Shown here piece after piece: positions 15,836 through 24,920 of a DNA stretch of 32,512 bases (positions are counted from its first letter, which is position 1; each line of letters begins with the position of its first letter). The stretch is taken from positions 1-32,512 of the forward strand of contig JAEOTQ010000119.1 of the NCBI GenBank assembly GCA_016839785.1, written 5' to 3'. Both the position numbers and the translations under genes were made by a program. The notes under the pieces are model-generated. The model did not search any database. It worked only from the letters and a program-made list of their open reading frames with translations, and was not told the origin of the DNA. The DNA is from Candidatus Hodarchaeota archaeon (lineage in GTDB: Archaea > Asgardarchaeota > Heimdallarchaeia > Hodarchaeales > Hodarchaeaceae).

Positions 15836-16801
15836 TTACTCAAAAGACACGAGAAAGGAAGTAGCAATGTCAACCAAATCCGGGGGATACCAGTGACCAA
15901 GGTTGGGGTACTCAATAAATTCACAAGAAATTCCCCCATTATTTAACATCACAACCAGATCTTTTAACTTGTCCCTAGGAATCGCTAGATCTTCTGTACC
16001 ACGAATAATCATTCCACGTAATTCATTATTCTTCGTATCATCAATGAGAGACTGCCATTTATCAGGTTCGTCCAAGATTCCTCCTCCAGGAGCTACAATT
16101 ACAAAACTACAGACTGAAATATCCCCAGTTAATGCCATTTGCAATGCAACGCCTCCTCCTTGGGAAAAACCTCCGATAAAACGTCTATCAGGATCTATGA
16201 TATTATTCCTGTTAATTTCACCCATATACTTATGAATTTCCTTCACCGATGATTGATAATCAGGCCAGTATGCATTATCCATTCCTGACCAGTATAGATT
16301 AGTGGAACGAGGGATCCCTAGTAAATATCCTTGAGTCCCTATAGATTTCCAAACTTCATATTCATCCTCAATAAACCCCCCACCTCCATGCAAGCTTAAC
16401 ATCAACGGATAGGGCGGATCAGTATTATCTGGAATAACTGTAATATTATTGGATTTTGAAGGTTGCTTAGATCGACTGACACTAAGTTTAACCAAGTCTT
16501 CAAATTTAGGCAAACCTTGAAGGGGAATTAATGCAGGACTTTCTCGTAATATCAATTCAGAATACCACCCACCCTCATCTAAAACTTCTTTCAAAAAATT
16601 ACAGGTCAATTCATAATCTTTCATCTTTGATGCTGTAGCAATCAATGAATAGCAAATGGCCGTTTTCAGTTCAGGAAACTCTTTCACAAGATCTTTATCA
16701 ATATTCATGGCTTCTTGATATTTTTCAGCATAATATAGCTCAGTAGACTTTCTTTGAAGCTCTCTATAGCGTAATCTAGCTTCTAAATTCATTTTTACCA
16801 A
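15836..16801 (-). CDS. Alpha/beta-hydrolase (phospholipase/carboxylesterase-like) with helical N-terminal extension
   Basis: A 321-residue protein. Residues 1-100 form a helical, TPR-like unit ('YYAEKYQEAMNIDKDLVKEF', 'KMKDYELTCNFLKEVLDEGG'). Residues 125-320 form an alpha/beta-hydrolase: oxyanion region 'LSLHGGGGF' (135-143), nucleophile elbow 'GFSQGG' with S213, acid D271 in 'RGTEDLAIP' and H303 in 'NLGHWYPP'. The triad order and 'GFSQGGGVALQMAL' fit the phospholipase/carboxylesterase (acyl-protein thioesterase-like) group. No signal peptide, so it should act in the cytosol on ester or thioester substrates that are not identified. The extension is not typical of the family and may bind a partner protein. 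Confidence 0.85.
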   Translation of the reverse strand: MVKMNLEARLRYRELQRKSTELYYAEKYQEAMNIDKDLVKEFPELKTAICYSLIATASKMKDYELTCNFLKEVLDEGGWYSELILRESPALIPLQGLPKFEDLVKLSVSRSKQPSKSNNITVIPDNTDPPYPLMLSLHGGGGFIEDEYEVWKSIGTQGYLLGIPRSTNLYWSGMDNAYWPDYQSSVKEIHKYMGEINRNNIIDPDRRFIGGFSQGGGVALQMALTGDISVCSFVIVAPGGGILDEPDKWQSLIDDTKNNELRGMIIRGTEDLAIPRDKLKDLVVMLNNGGISCEFIEYPNLGHWYPPDLVDIATSFLVSFE

Positions 16802-17069
16802 ATCTCGCTTAACATATAGTAAATTAATTTAGAAATTAAAAATTGAAAAGTCAAATATTACTTTTAATATTTTTAGATCTCTGCAGGTATCATTTTACGA
16901 GTCTGTCACGATAGAATTGATCAGAAATTCAGTTATTCTTCTTCTGTTGAAATAATTTAATGAGAGAGATTCACCCTAATTCAAACGAACATAAATCATT
17001 GGCCTTCAGATTCACGTTAAAGTCGATCACTTCTTCTCAATAATTCAATGCGTCTTCATCAGGGTTTTT

Positions 17070-18638
17070 CTAAGTATGCTTAAGAGATCTTAACTTTTCT
17101 TCTAATTTCCTTGATGCATCTGTAATAGATAGGCCACCTAAGGCAGTACATCTCAACTCATACGCAATGCTTTTGCCCACCTGATCCATAGCTTCGATAA
17201 CTTCTCCCAACGGAACAACAACATCATAATTAGCCAATGCCATATTAGCACAAGCCAGAGCATTACTTGCTGCCATGACATTTTTTCCCAGACATGGGAC
17301 TTCTACTCTATTAGCTACAGGATCACAAACCATCCCCAAACTATTCTGTAAGGCCATTGATGCTGCATCAATAGCTTGTTTTGTAGTACCGTTTTTTAGA
17401 GTCACAAGCCCTGCAGTCGCCATTCCAGAAGCTGATCCACATTCAGCTTGGCAACCTCCGATTTCAGCGGAAAAAGTACTTCCATTAGAAATGAAGATAC
17501 CTATCATACCTGCAGCAAGCATTGCGCGAATGATTTCGTCTTCAGATAAGTTCATGACACTGGAAGCCCCTAGTATAGTCCCTGGGATTGTCCCACAGGC
17601 ACCAGCAGTAGGAGCTGCAATGATTACTCCCATAGAACTTTTAATTTCCATCATAGCTGTGATATAAATAATAATTTGATTTAGGATACCACCATCAAGG
17701 AGGTTCCTGTTTTCCAGTTGAGCCTTATAATCTCCAGATTGAAAACCTAAGATTCTATCAGTATAATCAGTACCTTTTAGTCCAGCCTCAATCGATGTTT
17801 TCATAATCTTAATAAGGTGTTTCATTTTATTGAAAACTTCTTCAGAAGAAATATTGCCTCTGATACTCTCATAATGAGTAGCTAAATTCCATAGATCCCA
17901 ATTCTTCTTCTCATTATACCTTAGCATCTCTTCACAGGTTGTAAATGGTACATTCATATCTTTACGAGAAAGAATCGGTAAAACAGGACAAATTTCTTTA
18001 ATTTCTAGAATATTGAATTTCGAAAGAATATCATCCAAGATTTCTTTACTTAAGAAATTTTGGCCTTTTACTTCAATAAGGCGAGTTTCTTTATCTTTAA
18101 AGCTAATAATTTCGTCATTTACACGCAAATTTTGCAAATATTTCAAAACTGTTGATTCTTTCGTATAAATTAATGTTTCATAATAGTCTCCGAGAATTGA
18201 AACTTTCATCCTATCAATTTCAGTAATTTCTATCATCCCTCCACCAGTAGATATCGCTATTAGTTCATGGGTTTCTTCTTCATTCTTTAGTGTTAATTTA
18301 TAAGTGTTAGGATGTTCAGCTTTAATATCATTGATTATTATTTTTATATTGATCCCTGCGTCCGCAATTGCTTCATTATAAGTCGTTAGCCTCTCGTCAT
18401 CAGCCTCCCAACCGAGAAAACCTGCGCATAGGCCCATATCAGATCCTTGACTGTCATGAGTGGTCGCTAAGGAACCGTTTGGGTCAAATTCTATTAATAC
18501 CTCCTGAATATTTCCATCCATCAAATCTCGTGCCATTCTACCGATACGAACAGAAGCTGCACAATGAGAACTAGACGGGCCTCTCATTATTGGGCCCAAA
18601 ACATCATTAAAAATACTTGGATAATTGTTTACTGTCAT
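17070..18638 (-). CDS. sdaA: Fe-S L-serine dehydratase, fused beta and alpha domains
   Basis: A 522-residue enzyme that deaminates L-serine to pyruvate and ammonia using a [4Fe-4S] cluster rather than PLP. The beta domain starts with 'DVLGPIMRGPSSSHCAA' (12-28) and 'DPNGSLATTHDSQGSD'. The alpha domain contains 'AAPTAGACGTIPG' (341-353), 'GSTFSAEIGGCQAECGSASG' (386-405) and 'DPVANRVEVPCLGKNVMAA' (439-457). Candidate cluster ligands are C348, C396, C400, C438 and C449. Both halves are on one chain, as in the single-chain E. coli-type enzyme, whereas many Firmicutes split them. The cluster is oxygen sensitive in known enzymes, which fits an anaerobic or microaerobic host. It is transcribed alone, divergently from the CpXC-like gene. 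Confidence 0.93.
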   Translation of the reverse strand: MTVNNYPSIFNDVLGPIMRGPSSSHCAASVRIGRMARDLMDGNIQEVLIEFDPNGSLATTHDSQGSDMGLCAGFLGWEADDERLTTYNEAIADAGINIKIIINDIKAEHPNTYKLTLKNEEETHELIAISTGGGMIEITEIDRMKVSILGDYYETLIYTKESTVLKYLQNLRVNDEIISFKDKETRLIEVKGQNFLSKEILDDILSKFNILEIKEICPVLPILSRKDMNVPFTTCEEMLRYNEKKNWDLWNLATHYESIRGNISSEEVFNKMKHLIKIMKTSIEAGLKGTDYTDRILGFQSGDYKAQLENRNLLDGGILNQIIIYITAMMEIKSSMGVIIAAPTAGACGTIPGTILGASSVMNLSEDEIIRAMLAAGMIGIFISNGSTFSAEIGGCQAECGSASGMATAGLVTLKNGTTKQAIDAASMALQNSLGMVCDPVANRVEVPCLGKNVMAASNALACANMALANYDVVVPLGEVIEAMDQVGKSIAYELRCTALGGLSITDASRKLEEKLRSLKHT

Positions 18639-18827
18639 TTAAGGGAACCTTCTAGGATTATACAGTGTGATTCAAGGAAGAAAATAATTACTTACTACCC
18701 AAGGGGTATCATTAAAACTTTAAATTTTTGCGAGTCCATTCGGAATTTCCTTACCTCGTACTAATTGAAATAAGTAATTAATTCCAGGGTAAATTGATTA
18801 ATTTTAGAAGACAGGCGTTCCATATTT

Positions 18828-19292
18828 ATGACTATCCTTAATTGGATCTCAATTAAATGTAATTGTAACTACGAATTTAAATTTGAGCTACCAAAAAGCA
18901 TTACTACTTGGATGTATCCAGAAATGGTCCAAACTTTGGTAGATGGCGGATATTCTCAAACCTCTTGTCCTGAATGTGGAATTTCTGTTATTATTAATGG
19001 TGCAATAATGGTGAATACACCGAAAGGCATTGTCACGATGCCTACTGGACCACCAGAAAAACTAATAGATATCCTACACAAACTTGAAATTGTGGATGAA
19101 ACTGGAAAACCCTTTTCTTCACAGGAAATTTCAAATAGCCTCCAGAATAATATGCAAAATCTTGATGAAAATCCTCTCCTCAAGGAACAGGCAGAAATGA
19201 ATGAAATTTTCAAAGAACCTAAGAAATATTTTGAAAAGATCTTGGTAGGAGAAAAGGAAAAGAAAAAGAAAAAGAGATTTGGACTGTTTTAG
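18828..19292 (+). CDS. CpXC-like zinc-binding domain protein
   Basis: A 154-residue protein. The first 70 residues resemble the CpXC domain: 'ISIKCNCNYEFKFELP' supplies C-x-C (residues 11 and 13), and 'GGYSQTSCPECGISVIINGA' the second C-x2-C pair, followed by a beta-rich 'GIVTMPTGPPEKL'. Residues about 85-140 are helical and charged, and the tail 'KEKKKKKRFGLF' is strongly basic. CpXC proteins are widespread, probably zinc-binding, and uncharacterised. It is a lone gene between divergent and convergent neighbours. The basic tail could bind nucleic acid or membrane phospholipid, which is speculation. Confidence 0.72.
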   Translation: MTILNWISIKCNCNYEFKFELPKSITTWMYPEMVQTLVDGGYSQTSCPECGISVIINGAIMVNTPKGIVTMPTGPPEKLIDILHKLEIVDETGKPFSSQEISNSLQNNMQNLDENPLLKEQAEMNEIFKEPKKYFEKILVGEKEKKKKKRFGLF

Positions 19293-19328
19293 AAAAGGAA
19301 AGACTCTGAGTATCTCCTGGATGTAGGC

Positions 19329-20504
19329 TCAAAGGATCTTTTGTATGATATAATGACTCACAAGATAACAAAGTACCACTGATACTGGAAAGACAATAAC
19401 AAGTTTGACCACAGCAAAGAGGGGGATAAAAGTAAACACAAGGGATACAGCAACAACGACAGGTGGGTGAACGAGATACATAGGAAAAGCACTCGCCGAT
19501 AGATTCTCAAGGAGGGGACTTTGGGTGTTAAATCTGGTATAAAAAGTTGGAATCAAGACAAAAACCATTCCCATACATATGATATTATCAACCAGTGAGA
19601 ATACTAGTGCAGGTAAAGTGGGTCCGCCTAATAAAACACTAAAATCTGCATCAAACCCAATAGATGCAAAAACATACAGGTAAAACACTACAAATGTAAT
19701 GACTATTATCCGTGACCAGATTCTGACCAGATCGTGACTATCTTGATACATTTGTTCAAACCAATTATATCGAGCGGCGATTATTCCAACACTGAACATC
19801 ATGAGGTATTGGGGAAAAAATCCAAATGGGAAACCCCAAGGGAAACTATCAACGGGAGAAAGAAGACGAAACAAAAAAGTTCCAAAACCTAAAGCAACCG
19901 CTATAAGGAGTAAATAGTAAAATTTCGGGATAGAAAGTTCTTTTGGAACGTATCGCTGTAAAGATATTCGATTGGTTAACTGCCGCCAAAGTGTATACAG
20001 GAATGTGAAGATAAGTAAACCAAGAAGAAACCACATCGGACCAGATCTTGTAAGAAACTTTATTATTTGCTCTAATGATTGAAATTGATTCAAATAATAA
20101 TCTAAAAAGGACTCTTGTAAGCCTTCAAAAACCTCTACTATATAATACAGGATTGGATTTATAAGGATGATATACAAAAGTAAAGGAATACCGAGGCGGA
20201 GAAGACGCTCCTTCCAAAAGGTAGAGAGACCTTTGCGATCAAAACTTTTAGGTGTAAAATAGGCACTCATCAAAAAGAATAATCCCATGAGTGATGATTG
20301 GAACAGTCCACCGATTGAGGTTATCGTCTGAAAAAAGATATAACTCATAAGATCAAGGTCCCCCCCTTCAATATAATACCACCCACCCGTTCCACCATAA
20401 GTGACTCTCACATGCTGGAAGATTACTAGTACGGCAAATAGAAATTTTATATTATCAAGAAAGAGGTACCGGGGTTTCTTAGGTGCTATAGATTCTGTAT
20501 TCAT
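19329..20504 (-). CDS. Acyltransferase family 3 membrane protein (copy 2 of tandem pair)
   Basis: A 391-residue polytopic protein with about ten membrane segments, the plan of acyltransferase family 3 / OafA-OpgC proteins. The opening 'PRYLFLDNIKFLFAVLVIFQ' with H26 and R28 just after matches the family's first helix with its essential histidine; 'MGLFFLMSAYFTPKSFDRKG' and 'KERLLRLGIPLLLYI' are the second family block. These enzymes transfer acyl groups across the membrane onto sugars or lipids. It is the downstream copy of a tandem pair; the gap to the upstream copy is 19 bases and both share the N-terminus 'TES' then 'KPRY', so they arose by duplication and are co-transcribed. Confidence 0.87.
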   Translation of the reverse strand: MNTESIAPKKPRYLFLDNIKFLFAVLVIFQHVRVTYGGTGGWYYIEGGDLDLMSYIFFQTITSIGGLFQSSLMGLFFLMSAYFTPKSFDRKGLSTFWKERLLRLGIPLLLYIILINPILYYIVEVFEGLQESFLDYYLNQFQSLEQIIKFLTRSGPMWFLLGLLIFTFLYTLWRQLTNRISLQRYVPKELSIPKFYYLLLIAVALGFGTFLFRLLSPVDSFPWGFPFGFFPQYLMMFSVGIIAARYNWFEQMYQDSHDLVRIWSRIIVITFVVFYLYVFASIGFDADFSVLLGGPTLPALVFSLVDNIICMGMVFVLIPTFYTRFNTQSPLLENLSASAFPMYLVHPPVVVAVSLVFTFIPLFAVVKLVIVFPVSVVLCYLVSHYIIQKIL

Positions 20505-20523
20505 TGGAGCAGTTCACCATTTA

Positions 20524-21717
20524 CTATCCTAGAATTTTACGCAACCCATACTGACTTGCTAGATAGCAGACGAAAACGGCCAGTAGAAAGACAATGATGA
20601 GTTTAAGAACAGGGAAAAGCGGGATGGAGATAAAAACAAGGGATATAGCAACAAGGATGGGTGCGTGAATTAGGTACATATGAAAGGAGCTATCAGATAA
20701 TTTCTTGATGAATATCCCCTGAGTGTTGAATTTTAAATAGAAAATCGGAATTAAAACAAAAATCATTCCCATACATACCATATTATCGACGAGCGCGAAA
20801 ACAAGGGCAGACAGGTTGGGCCCTCCAAATACAACACTGTAATCTGAGTCGACTCCCATAAATAGGATGAAGTACAGAAAGAATAATACTACTGTTGCTG
20901 CGATAATACTAGACCAGACCTTGATATGATCCTTAGATATCTTCTCAAACCAATCATATCGAGCAGTGATAACACCCACCGCAAACATCATGAAATACTG
21001 AATCAAATAACCAAAGGGGATTCCTAATGGAAACCTGTCGACTGGGGCAACGAATCGAACTAAAAATGCAACACATCCTAGACCAATGGCAATCAGGAAT
21101 AAATAAACATTCCTTGGTATGGCTAATTCTTTCGGAATGTTTTGCTGTAATGATTCGGATCTTGAAACCTGTCGCCATAGCGTGTAGATAAATGTGAAGA
21201 TGAGCAAGACGTAGAGGAACCACATTGGGCCAGTATCGGTAAGAAAATCAATTAACGTTTCCAGTGATTTGAATTGAGCAAAATAATAATCTAGAAGAGA
21301 TCCTTGTAGATTGGGGTACGAAGTCCAAGGTTCAATTCCTAATACAGAAAGAGTATAGAACATAATGGGATTAATTACCAGAACGTACAAAATGAGAGGA
21401 ACACCAAGACGCAGCAGGCGTTCTTTCCAGAAAACAGAAAGGTTTTTTCGATCAAAACTCTTGGGGGTCAGAAATCCAGCCAATAGGAAGAATAACCCGA
21501 GGAGGGAGGCTTGAAAAATTCCTCCAAATGAAGCTAGTGTTTGAAAAAAGATCGTACTGAGAAGATCTAGGGTATTTTCTTCGATATAATACCACCATCC
21601 TGACCCCTCATATGTGACTCTTGCATGATTAAAAATAACGAGAATTGCAAACATGAGCTTGATGTTATCAAGAAAGACGTACCGTGGTTTTTTCAGTTCG
21701 ATAGATTCTGTAGTCAT
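20524..21717 (-). CDS. Acyltransferase family 3 membrane protein (copy 1 of tandem pair)
   Basis: A 397-residue paralogue of the next gene, with the same family blocks: 'PRYVFLDNIKLMFAVLVIFN' followed by the H-A-R triplet, 'LGLFFLLAGFLTPKSFDRKN' and 'KERLLRLGVPLILYVLVINP'. The two copies align along their length with frequent identity, differing most in the loop after 'YVLVINPIMFYTLSVL', where this copy has a longer insertion. AAGGTGAAG lies seven or so bases before the ATG. It is the promoter-proximal gene of the pair. Substrate unknown; candidates are surface glycans, lipid head groups or isoprenoid-linked sugars. Confidence 0.87.
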   Translation of the reverse strand: MTTESIELKKPRYVFLDNIKLMFAILVIFNHARVTYEGSGWWYYIEENTLDLLSTIFFQTLASFGGIFQASLLGLFFLLAGFLTPKSFDRKNLSVFWKERLLRLGVPLILYVLVINPIMFYTLSVLGIEPWTSYPNLQGSLLDYYFAQFKSLETLIDFLTDTGPMWFLYVLLIFTFIYTLWRQVSRSESLQQNIPKELAIPRNVYLFLIAIGLGCVAFLVRFVAPVDRFPLGIPFGYLIQYFMMFAVGVITARYDWFEKISKDHIKVWSSIIAATVVLFFLYFILFMGVDSDYSVVFGGPNLSALVFALVDNMVCMGMIFVLIPIFYLKFNTQGIFIKKLSDSSFHMYLIHAPILVAISLVFISIPLFPVLKLIIVFLLAVFVCYLASQYGLRKILG

Positions 21718-21896
21718 CCGAATACTTCACCTTTGAGTAAATCCCAGTAGAGAGGTGATATCATAAGTAGTATCCTTAAATAATTTTGGAATAAAATGTG
21801 TATTACCACGGGTTATAGCTCTTAACTAACTCAAATTCTCTCCATTGGGGTTTCGAAGAGAAGTTTTTGATCTATTCTTAATTCAGAAATAGTATA

Positions 21897-22736
21897 TTGG
21901 AGGTCATTTGGCTGCCCTTTAAATCCGAAATGAAACCCTTTCTTAACGAAACTATCCCTTCTTATTGGTTCATTTTTCGTGAAAACTTATTATTAGTAGA
22001 ATTTGCAGATGATTCGGCCTCTATTCCTTTTTACTCGAATTTAAGCAAATTAAATATGTCTTTGGAACTGAACCAACCCATATATTTTGGGGCATTTGAA
22101 ACTATCCCGTGTTATTACTTCGAAGCTTCCAATGATCTTGAAATTCCAAAGAAAATGTCATTTCAAAGCATCCGCAAATTATTTGGGTTATTAAACGAAG
22201 AATTACTCTGGGTAGCAGGACGAGCGTTTCAACTCTTGGTTTGGGATAAAAATTCTCAATATTGTGGTCGATGTGGGAATCCTACAGAATTAAAGTTCGA
22301 TGAACGAGCAAAAATATGTCCAGAATGCAGTTTACTTGTTTTTCCCCGAATTTCTCCTGCAATAATTGTTGGAATCATCGATCAGCAGAAAAAGAAAATA
22401 TTGTTGGCCAATGGAACACGTTTCCCTGCAAGCTTCTATAGTGTTCTTGCAGGTTTTGTTGAACCAGGGGAGACGCTTGAGGAATGTGTTAGACGAGAAG
22501 TCCTTGAAGAAGTGGGAATTGAAGTTAATAATATTCGATACTTTGGTAGCCAATCTTGGCCTTTTCCTGATTCTCTTATGATAGGTTTTCTTGCAGATTA
22601 TGCAACTGGCCAAATTGTAATAAATCCAATTGAGATAAACGATGCAAACTGGTTTACTGCAGATAATCTTCCTCAAGTACCTGGTGAAATCAGTATTGCT
22701 AGAAAAATTATTGATTGGTTTGTGCAAAATTACTGA
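21897..22736 (+). CDS. nudC: NADH pyrophosphatase, NudC type
   Basis: A 279-residue Nudix hydrolase with the NudC layout. A zinc ribbon has C123-x2-C126 and C141-x2-C144 ('YCGRCGNP', 'ICPECSLL'). The Nudix box runs from G186 to I208 ('GFVEPGETLEE' then 'REVLEEVGI') with all conserved acidic residues. The NADH-specific 'SQSWPFPDS' (218-226) follows, one residue off the usual SQPWPFPxS. It should cleave NAD(H) to NMN(H) and AMP and could remove NAD caps from RNA. The start is unsure: TTG at 21897 overlaps the GGAGGT at 21899-21904, which would better serve a near-cognate start just downstream (CTG at 21912); the next ATG is at 21930. Confidence 0.93.
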   Translation: MEVIWLPFKSEMKPFLNETIPSYWFIFRENLLLVEFADDSASIPFYSNLSKLNMSLELNQPIYFGAFETIPCYYFEASNDLEIPKKMSFQSIRKLFGLLNEELLWVAGRAFQLLVWDKNSQYCGRCGNPTELKFDERAKICPECSLLVFPRISPAIIVGIIDQQKKKILLANGTRFPASFYSVLAGFVEPGETLEECVRREVLEEVGIEVNNIRYFGSQSWPFPDSLMIGFLADYATGQIVINPIEINDANWFTADNLPQVPGEISIARKIIDWFVQNY

Positions 22737-22830
22737 AAGTTTCTTCACGCCTTTAGAATATTAATTAAGTATAAAAAGAGGAATACCAATGCCCTTTGAC
22801 TGCATTGATATTAAATATTCTGTTTTTAAT

Positions 22831-23685
22831 TTATTTGAATTCTCGTTTCTGGCCAAAAGGATTGTCAAAGATCAATAACGCCCCGAGAATCGCCAAAACC
22901 CCAATAGCAGCAATGAAAACCAATTGGCCTAAGGGAAATACACCGTAACCTTCTTTAATAATCTGATCAGTAATTTCGAGGCCATCGAGATAGTAGTAGA
23001 ACGAAGAATATTGAAGGAGGTCTGCAATGGTTTCCATCCCTTCGGCTATACTAAATAATCCTGCGAGGATGTCAAGAAGGAAAGAGCCTCCAAGAAGTAA
23101 CCCACCAAACCCTAGAGTTTTTCCTGTATCCATGAAGATAACTGAAATAAGAACTACGATCGCAGTGAGAGTCATATAAAGAACCCATCGACTAGTTAAA
23201 CCCAAAAAGAATGCCATTAGACCACGTGGTTGAAATGCGATTCCAGGTATAATTAAAGCGCCCAACACCGCCCCTCCAGCTGTTAATATGGGGAAGGAAG
23301 CTGTTACTGTTAAGAATGCAAGGAACTTTTCTAATAAAAATCGTCGGCGATTAACTGGAAAACTCAGCATAAAATCCAAACTCCCAGAATCTACTTCACG
23401 GGAGATGGCTTGCACTCCAAAAAGCAATATAACTCCCATATAAAATATATCAGATAGTATGAACAACTCCATGGTAAGTAAACCCTCAACTGAGGTAAGA
23501 CCTGAAGCTTCTCCGAGTATGGCTTCATAAAAAGGAAGTTCTAGCATCTGTTGTAAGGCCTCGACATAAGGTTCGAAACCCGGCCAGAGTGCCACCATTA
23601 ACAGCGAAAAACCAGCCGTTACAAAAGAAACGGCGGACCAGGCTAACCATTTTTTACGTAGTTGTTTTGTATAAATCTCTAACAT
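22831..23685 (-). CDS. ABC-2 type transporter permease
   Basis: A 284-residue membrane protein with six predicted helices, a standard ABC-2 permease size. After an N-terminal helix and a large extracellular loop ('ALQQMLELPFYEAILGEASG') comes the family's 'QAISREVDSGSLDFMLSFPV' cytoplasmic segment followed by 'NRRRFLLEKFLAFL', where ABC-2 permeases contact the ATPase. GGAGGA sits eight bases before the ATG. The ATPase gene ends two bases upstream, so translation is likely coupled and the two form an exporter. Substrate unknown; such pairs export drugs, lipids or peptides. Confidence 0.88.
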   Translation of the reverse strand: MLEIYTKQLRKKWLAWSAVSFVTAGFSLLMVALWPGFEPYVEALQQMLELPFYEAILGEASGLTSVEGLLTMELFILSDIFYMGVILLFGVQAISREVDSGSLDFMLSFPVNRRRFLLEKFLAFLTVTASFPILTAGGAVLGALIIPGIAFQPRGLMAFFLGLTSRWVLYMTLTAIVVLISVIFMDTGKTLGFGGLLLGGSFLLDILAGLFSIAEGMETIADLLQYSSFYYYLDGLEITDQIIKEGYGVFPLGQLVFIAAIGVLAILGALLIFDNPFGQKREFK

Positions 23686-23687
23686 TT

Positions 23688-24662
23688 TTATTCCTCCTTC
23701 ATTCCTTCCTCTATCAAATCTAATTCATCCTTATAGTAAGTCAGAAAGATGTCTTCTAAACTGCTGTCTGTGAGCGTCATCCTCTTGATCCTTCTGGCGG
23801 TGACAAATTTCATGAGATCATTCACATCCTCTTGGACCTTGACGATAAAAATATCAGCCTTTTTCTCTACGCTGAATACGTTTGGAATAGCCTGAAATTC
23901 AGCTACATCAGGCGCCTCCCCATCACTGAATTCAACAGTTAACTGCTGCATGGACTTTGTTCTAAGCTCCTTTACCGTTTCAACTACAATAATCCTTCCT
24001 TTTCTAATAATACCAACGCGATCACAAATTTCCTGCACTTCCATTAGATTGTGACTCGAAAGAAAAATCGTTTTTCCCTCATCCCGCATATGTAGTAGTA
24101 AACGATGGAACCGTGCAGCCATTAAGGGATCTAAGCCACTGGAAGGTTCATCAAGAATGACCAAGTCAGGGTTAGAAGCTAATGCAGCAATAATAATAAC
24201 TTGTTGTCGGTTGCCTGTTGATAAGTTATTAAACTCGAGAGTGAGGTCTACCTTGAACGTGGATCTCAATCTGTTCAAGAATTTTTGATCGATTTGCCTA
24301 AACTTCCCAAAATACGAAATTATCTCCTCTCCGGTAAAATTTCCATATAAATCAATTTCACTGCGAATAAAACCAAGGCTTTCCCTAATTTCAAGGGCAT
24401 CTTTCAGGTAATCGAGACCGTTGATCTTTATGTTCCCTGATTTGATGGATAGATACCCAAGAATAGAACGGATAGTGGTTGTCTTTCCTGCGCCATTGGG
24501 ACCAAGAAACCCAAAGATTTCTCCTTTATTGACGGAAAAACTCACGTCAGTTACCGCTTCAACACGACGTCCAATTTTACGGGAACCGAGTTGAAATTCT
24601 CTGCCATAAACCTTGGTCAAGTTTTTTACTTGAAGGACAGATGGATTTTCACTAGCACTCAT
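23688..24662 (-). CDS. ABC transporter ATP-binding protein
   Basis: A 324-residue ATPase from the ATG at 24662, chosen because AGGAG at 24671-24675 precedes it; a longer frame from 24734 adds 24 residues that no relative needs. Walker A is 'GPNGAGKT', the Q-loop region 'SEIDLYGN', the signature 'LSTGNRQQ' (variant of LSGGQ), Walker B 'LVILDEP' with 'SSGLDP' and the H-loop 'LSSHN'. The C-terminal 80 residues ('LTVEFSDGEAPDVAEFQ', 'SLEDIFLTYYKDE') are the usual DUF4162-like extension of ABC-2 drug/lipid exporters. It is the first gene of a two-gene operon with the permease. Confidence 0.92.
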   Translation of the reverse strand: MSASENPSVLQVKNLTKVYGREFQLGSRKIGRRVEAVTDVSFSVNKGEIFGFLGPNGAGKTTTIRSILGYLSIKSGNIKINGLDYLKDALEIRESLGFIRSEIDLYGNFTGEEIISYFGKFRQIDQKFLNRLRSTFKVDLTLEFNNLSTGNRQQVIIIAALASNPDLVILDEPSSGLDPLMAARFHRLLLHMRDEGKTIFLSSHNLMEVQEICDRVGIIRKGRIIVVETVKELRTKSMQQLTVEFSDGEAPDVAEFQAIPNVFSVEKKADIFIVKVQEDVNDLMKFVTARRIKRMTLTDSSLEDIFLTYYKDELDLIEEGMKEE

Positions 24663-24920
24663 TATAAGAACTCCTATTAATTGCGAAAGTGAGGCAATTC
24701 TTACAAATTTAAATTTATTTTCTTGTTTATACAAATTTTTTCAAAACCAGTGAGTCGAATAGAATTCACTTTAAATCTCATTTCGGACTGCAAACTCTCC
24801 CAATTTGCTACCATCAATATTCTCAATTAGTAAACCTAATTCCTATTGAGTCTAAGCAGTTGAAAAAACCTAAAAGTGAATTAACCAAATCAAAGAAAAA
24901 GCTCTTCGGAAGTACTGACC

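Noticed and set aside
17275..17667. 130-codon plus-strand frame
   Set aside because: Shadow of the strongly conserved alpha domain of L-serine dehydratase on the other strand.
22332..22748. 138-codon minus-strand frame
   Set aside because: Antisense to the Nudix domain of NudC, whose motifs are complete.
23560..23590. GGTTCGAAACCC-like T-loop string suggesting a tRNA
   Set aside because: It lies inside the ABC permease gene and there is no acceptor or anticodon stem around it.
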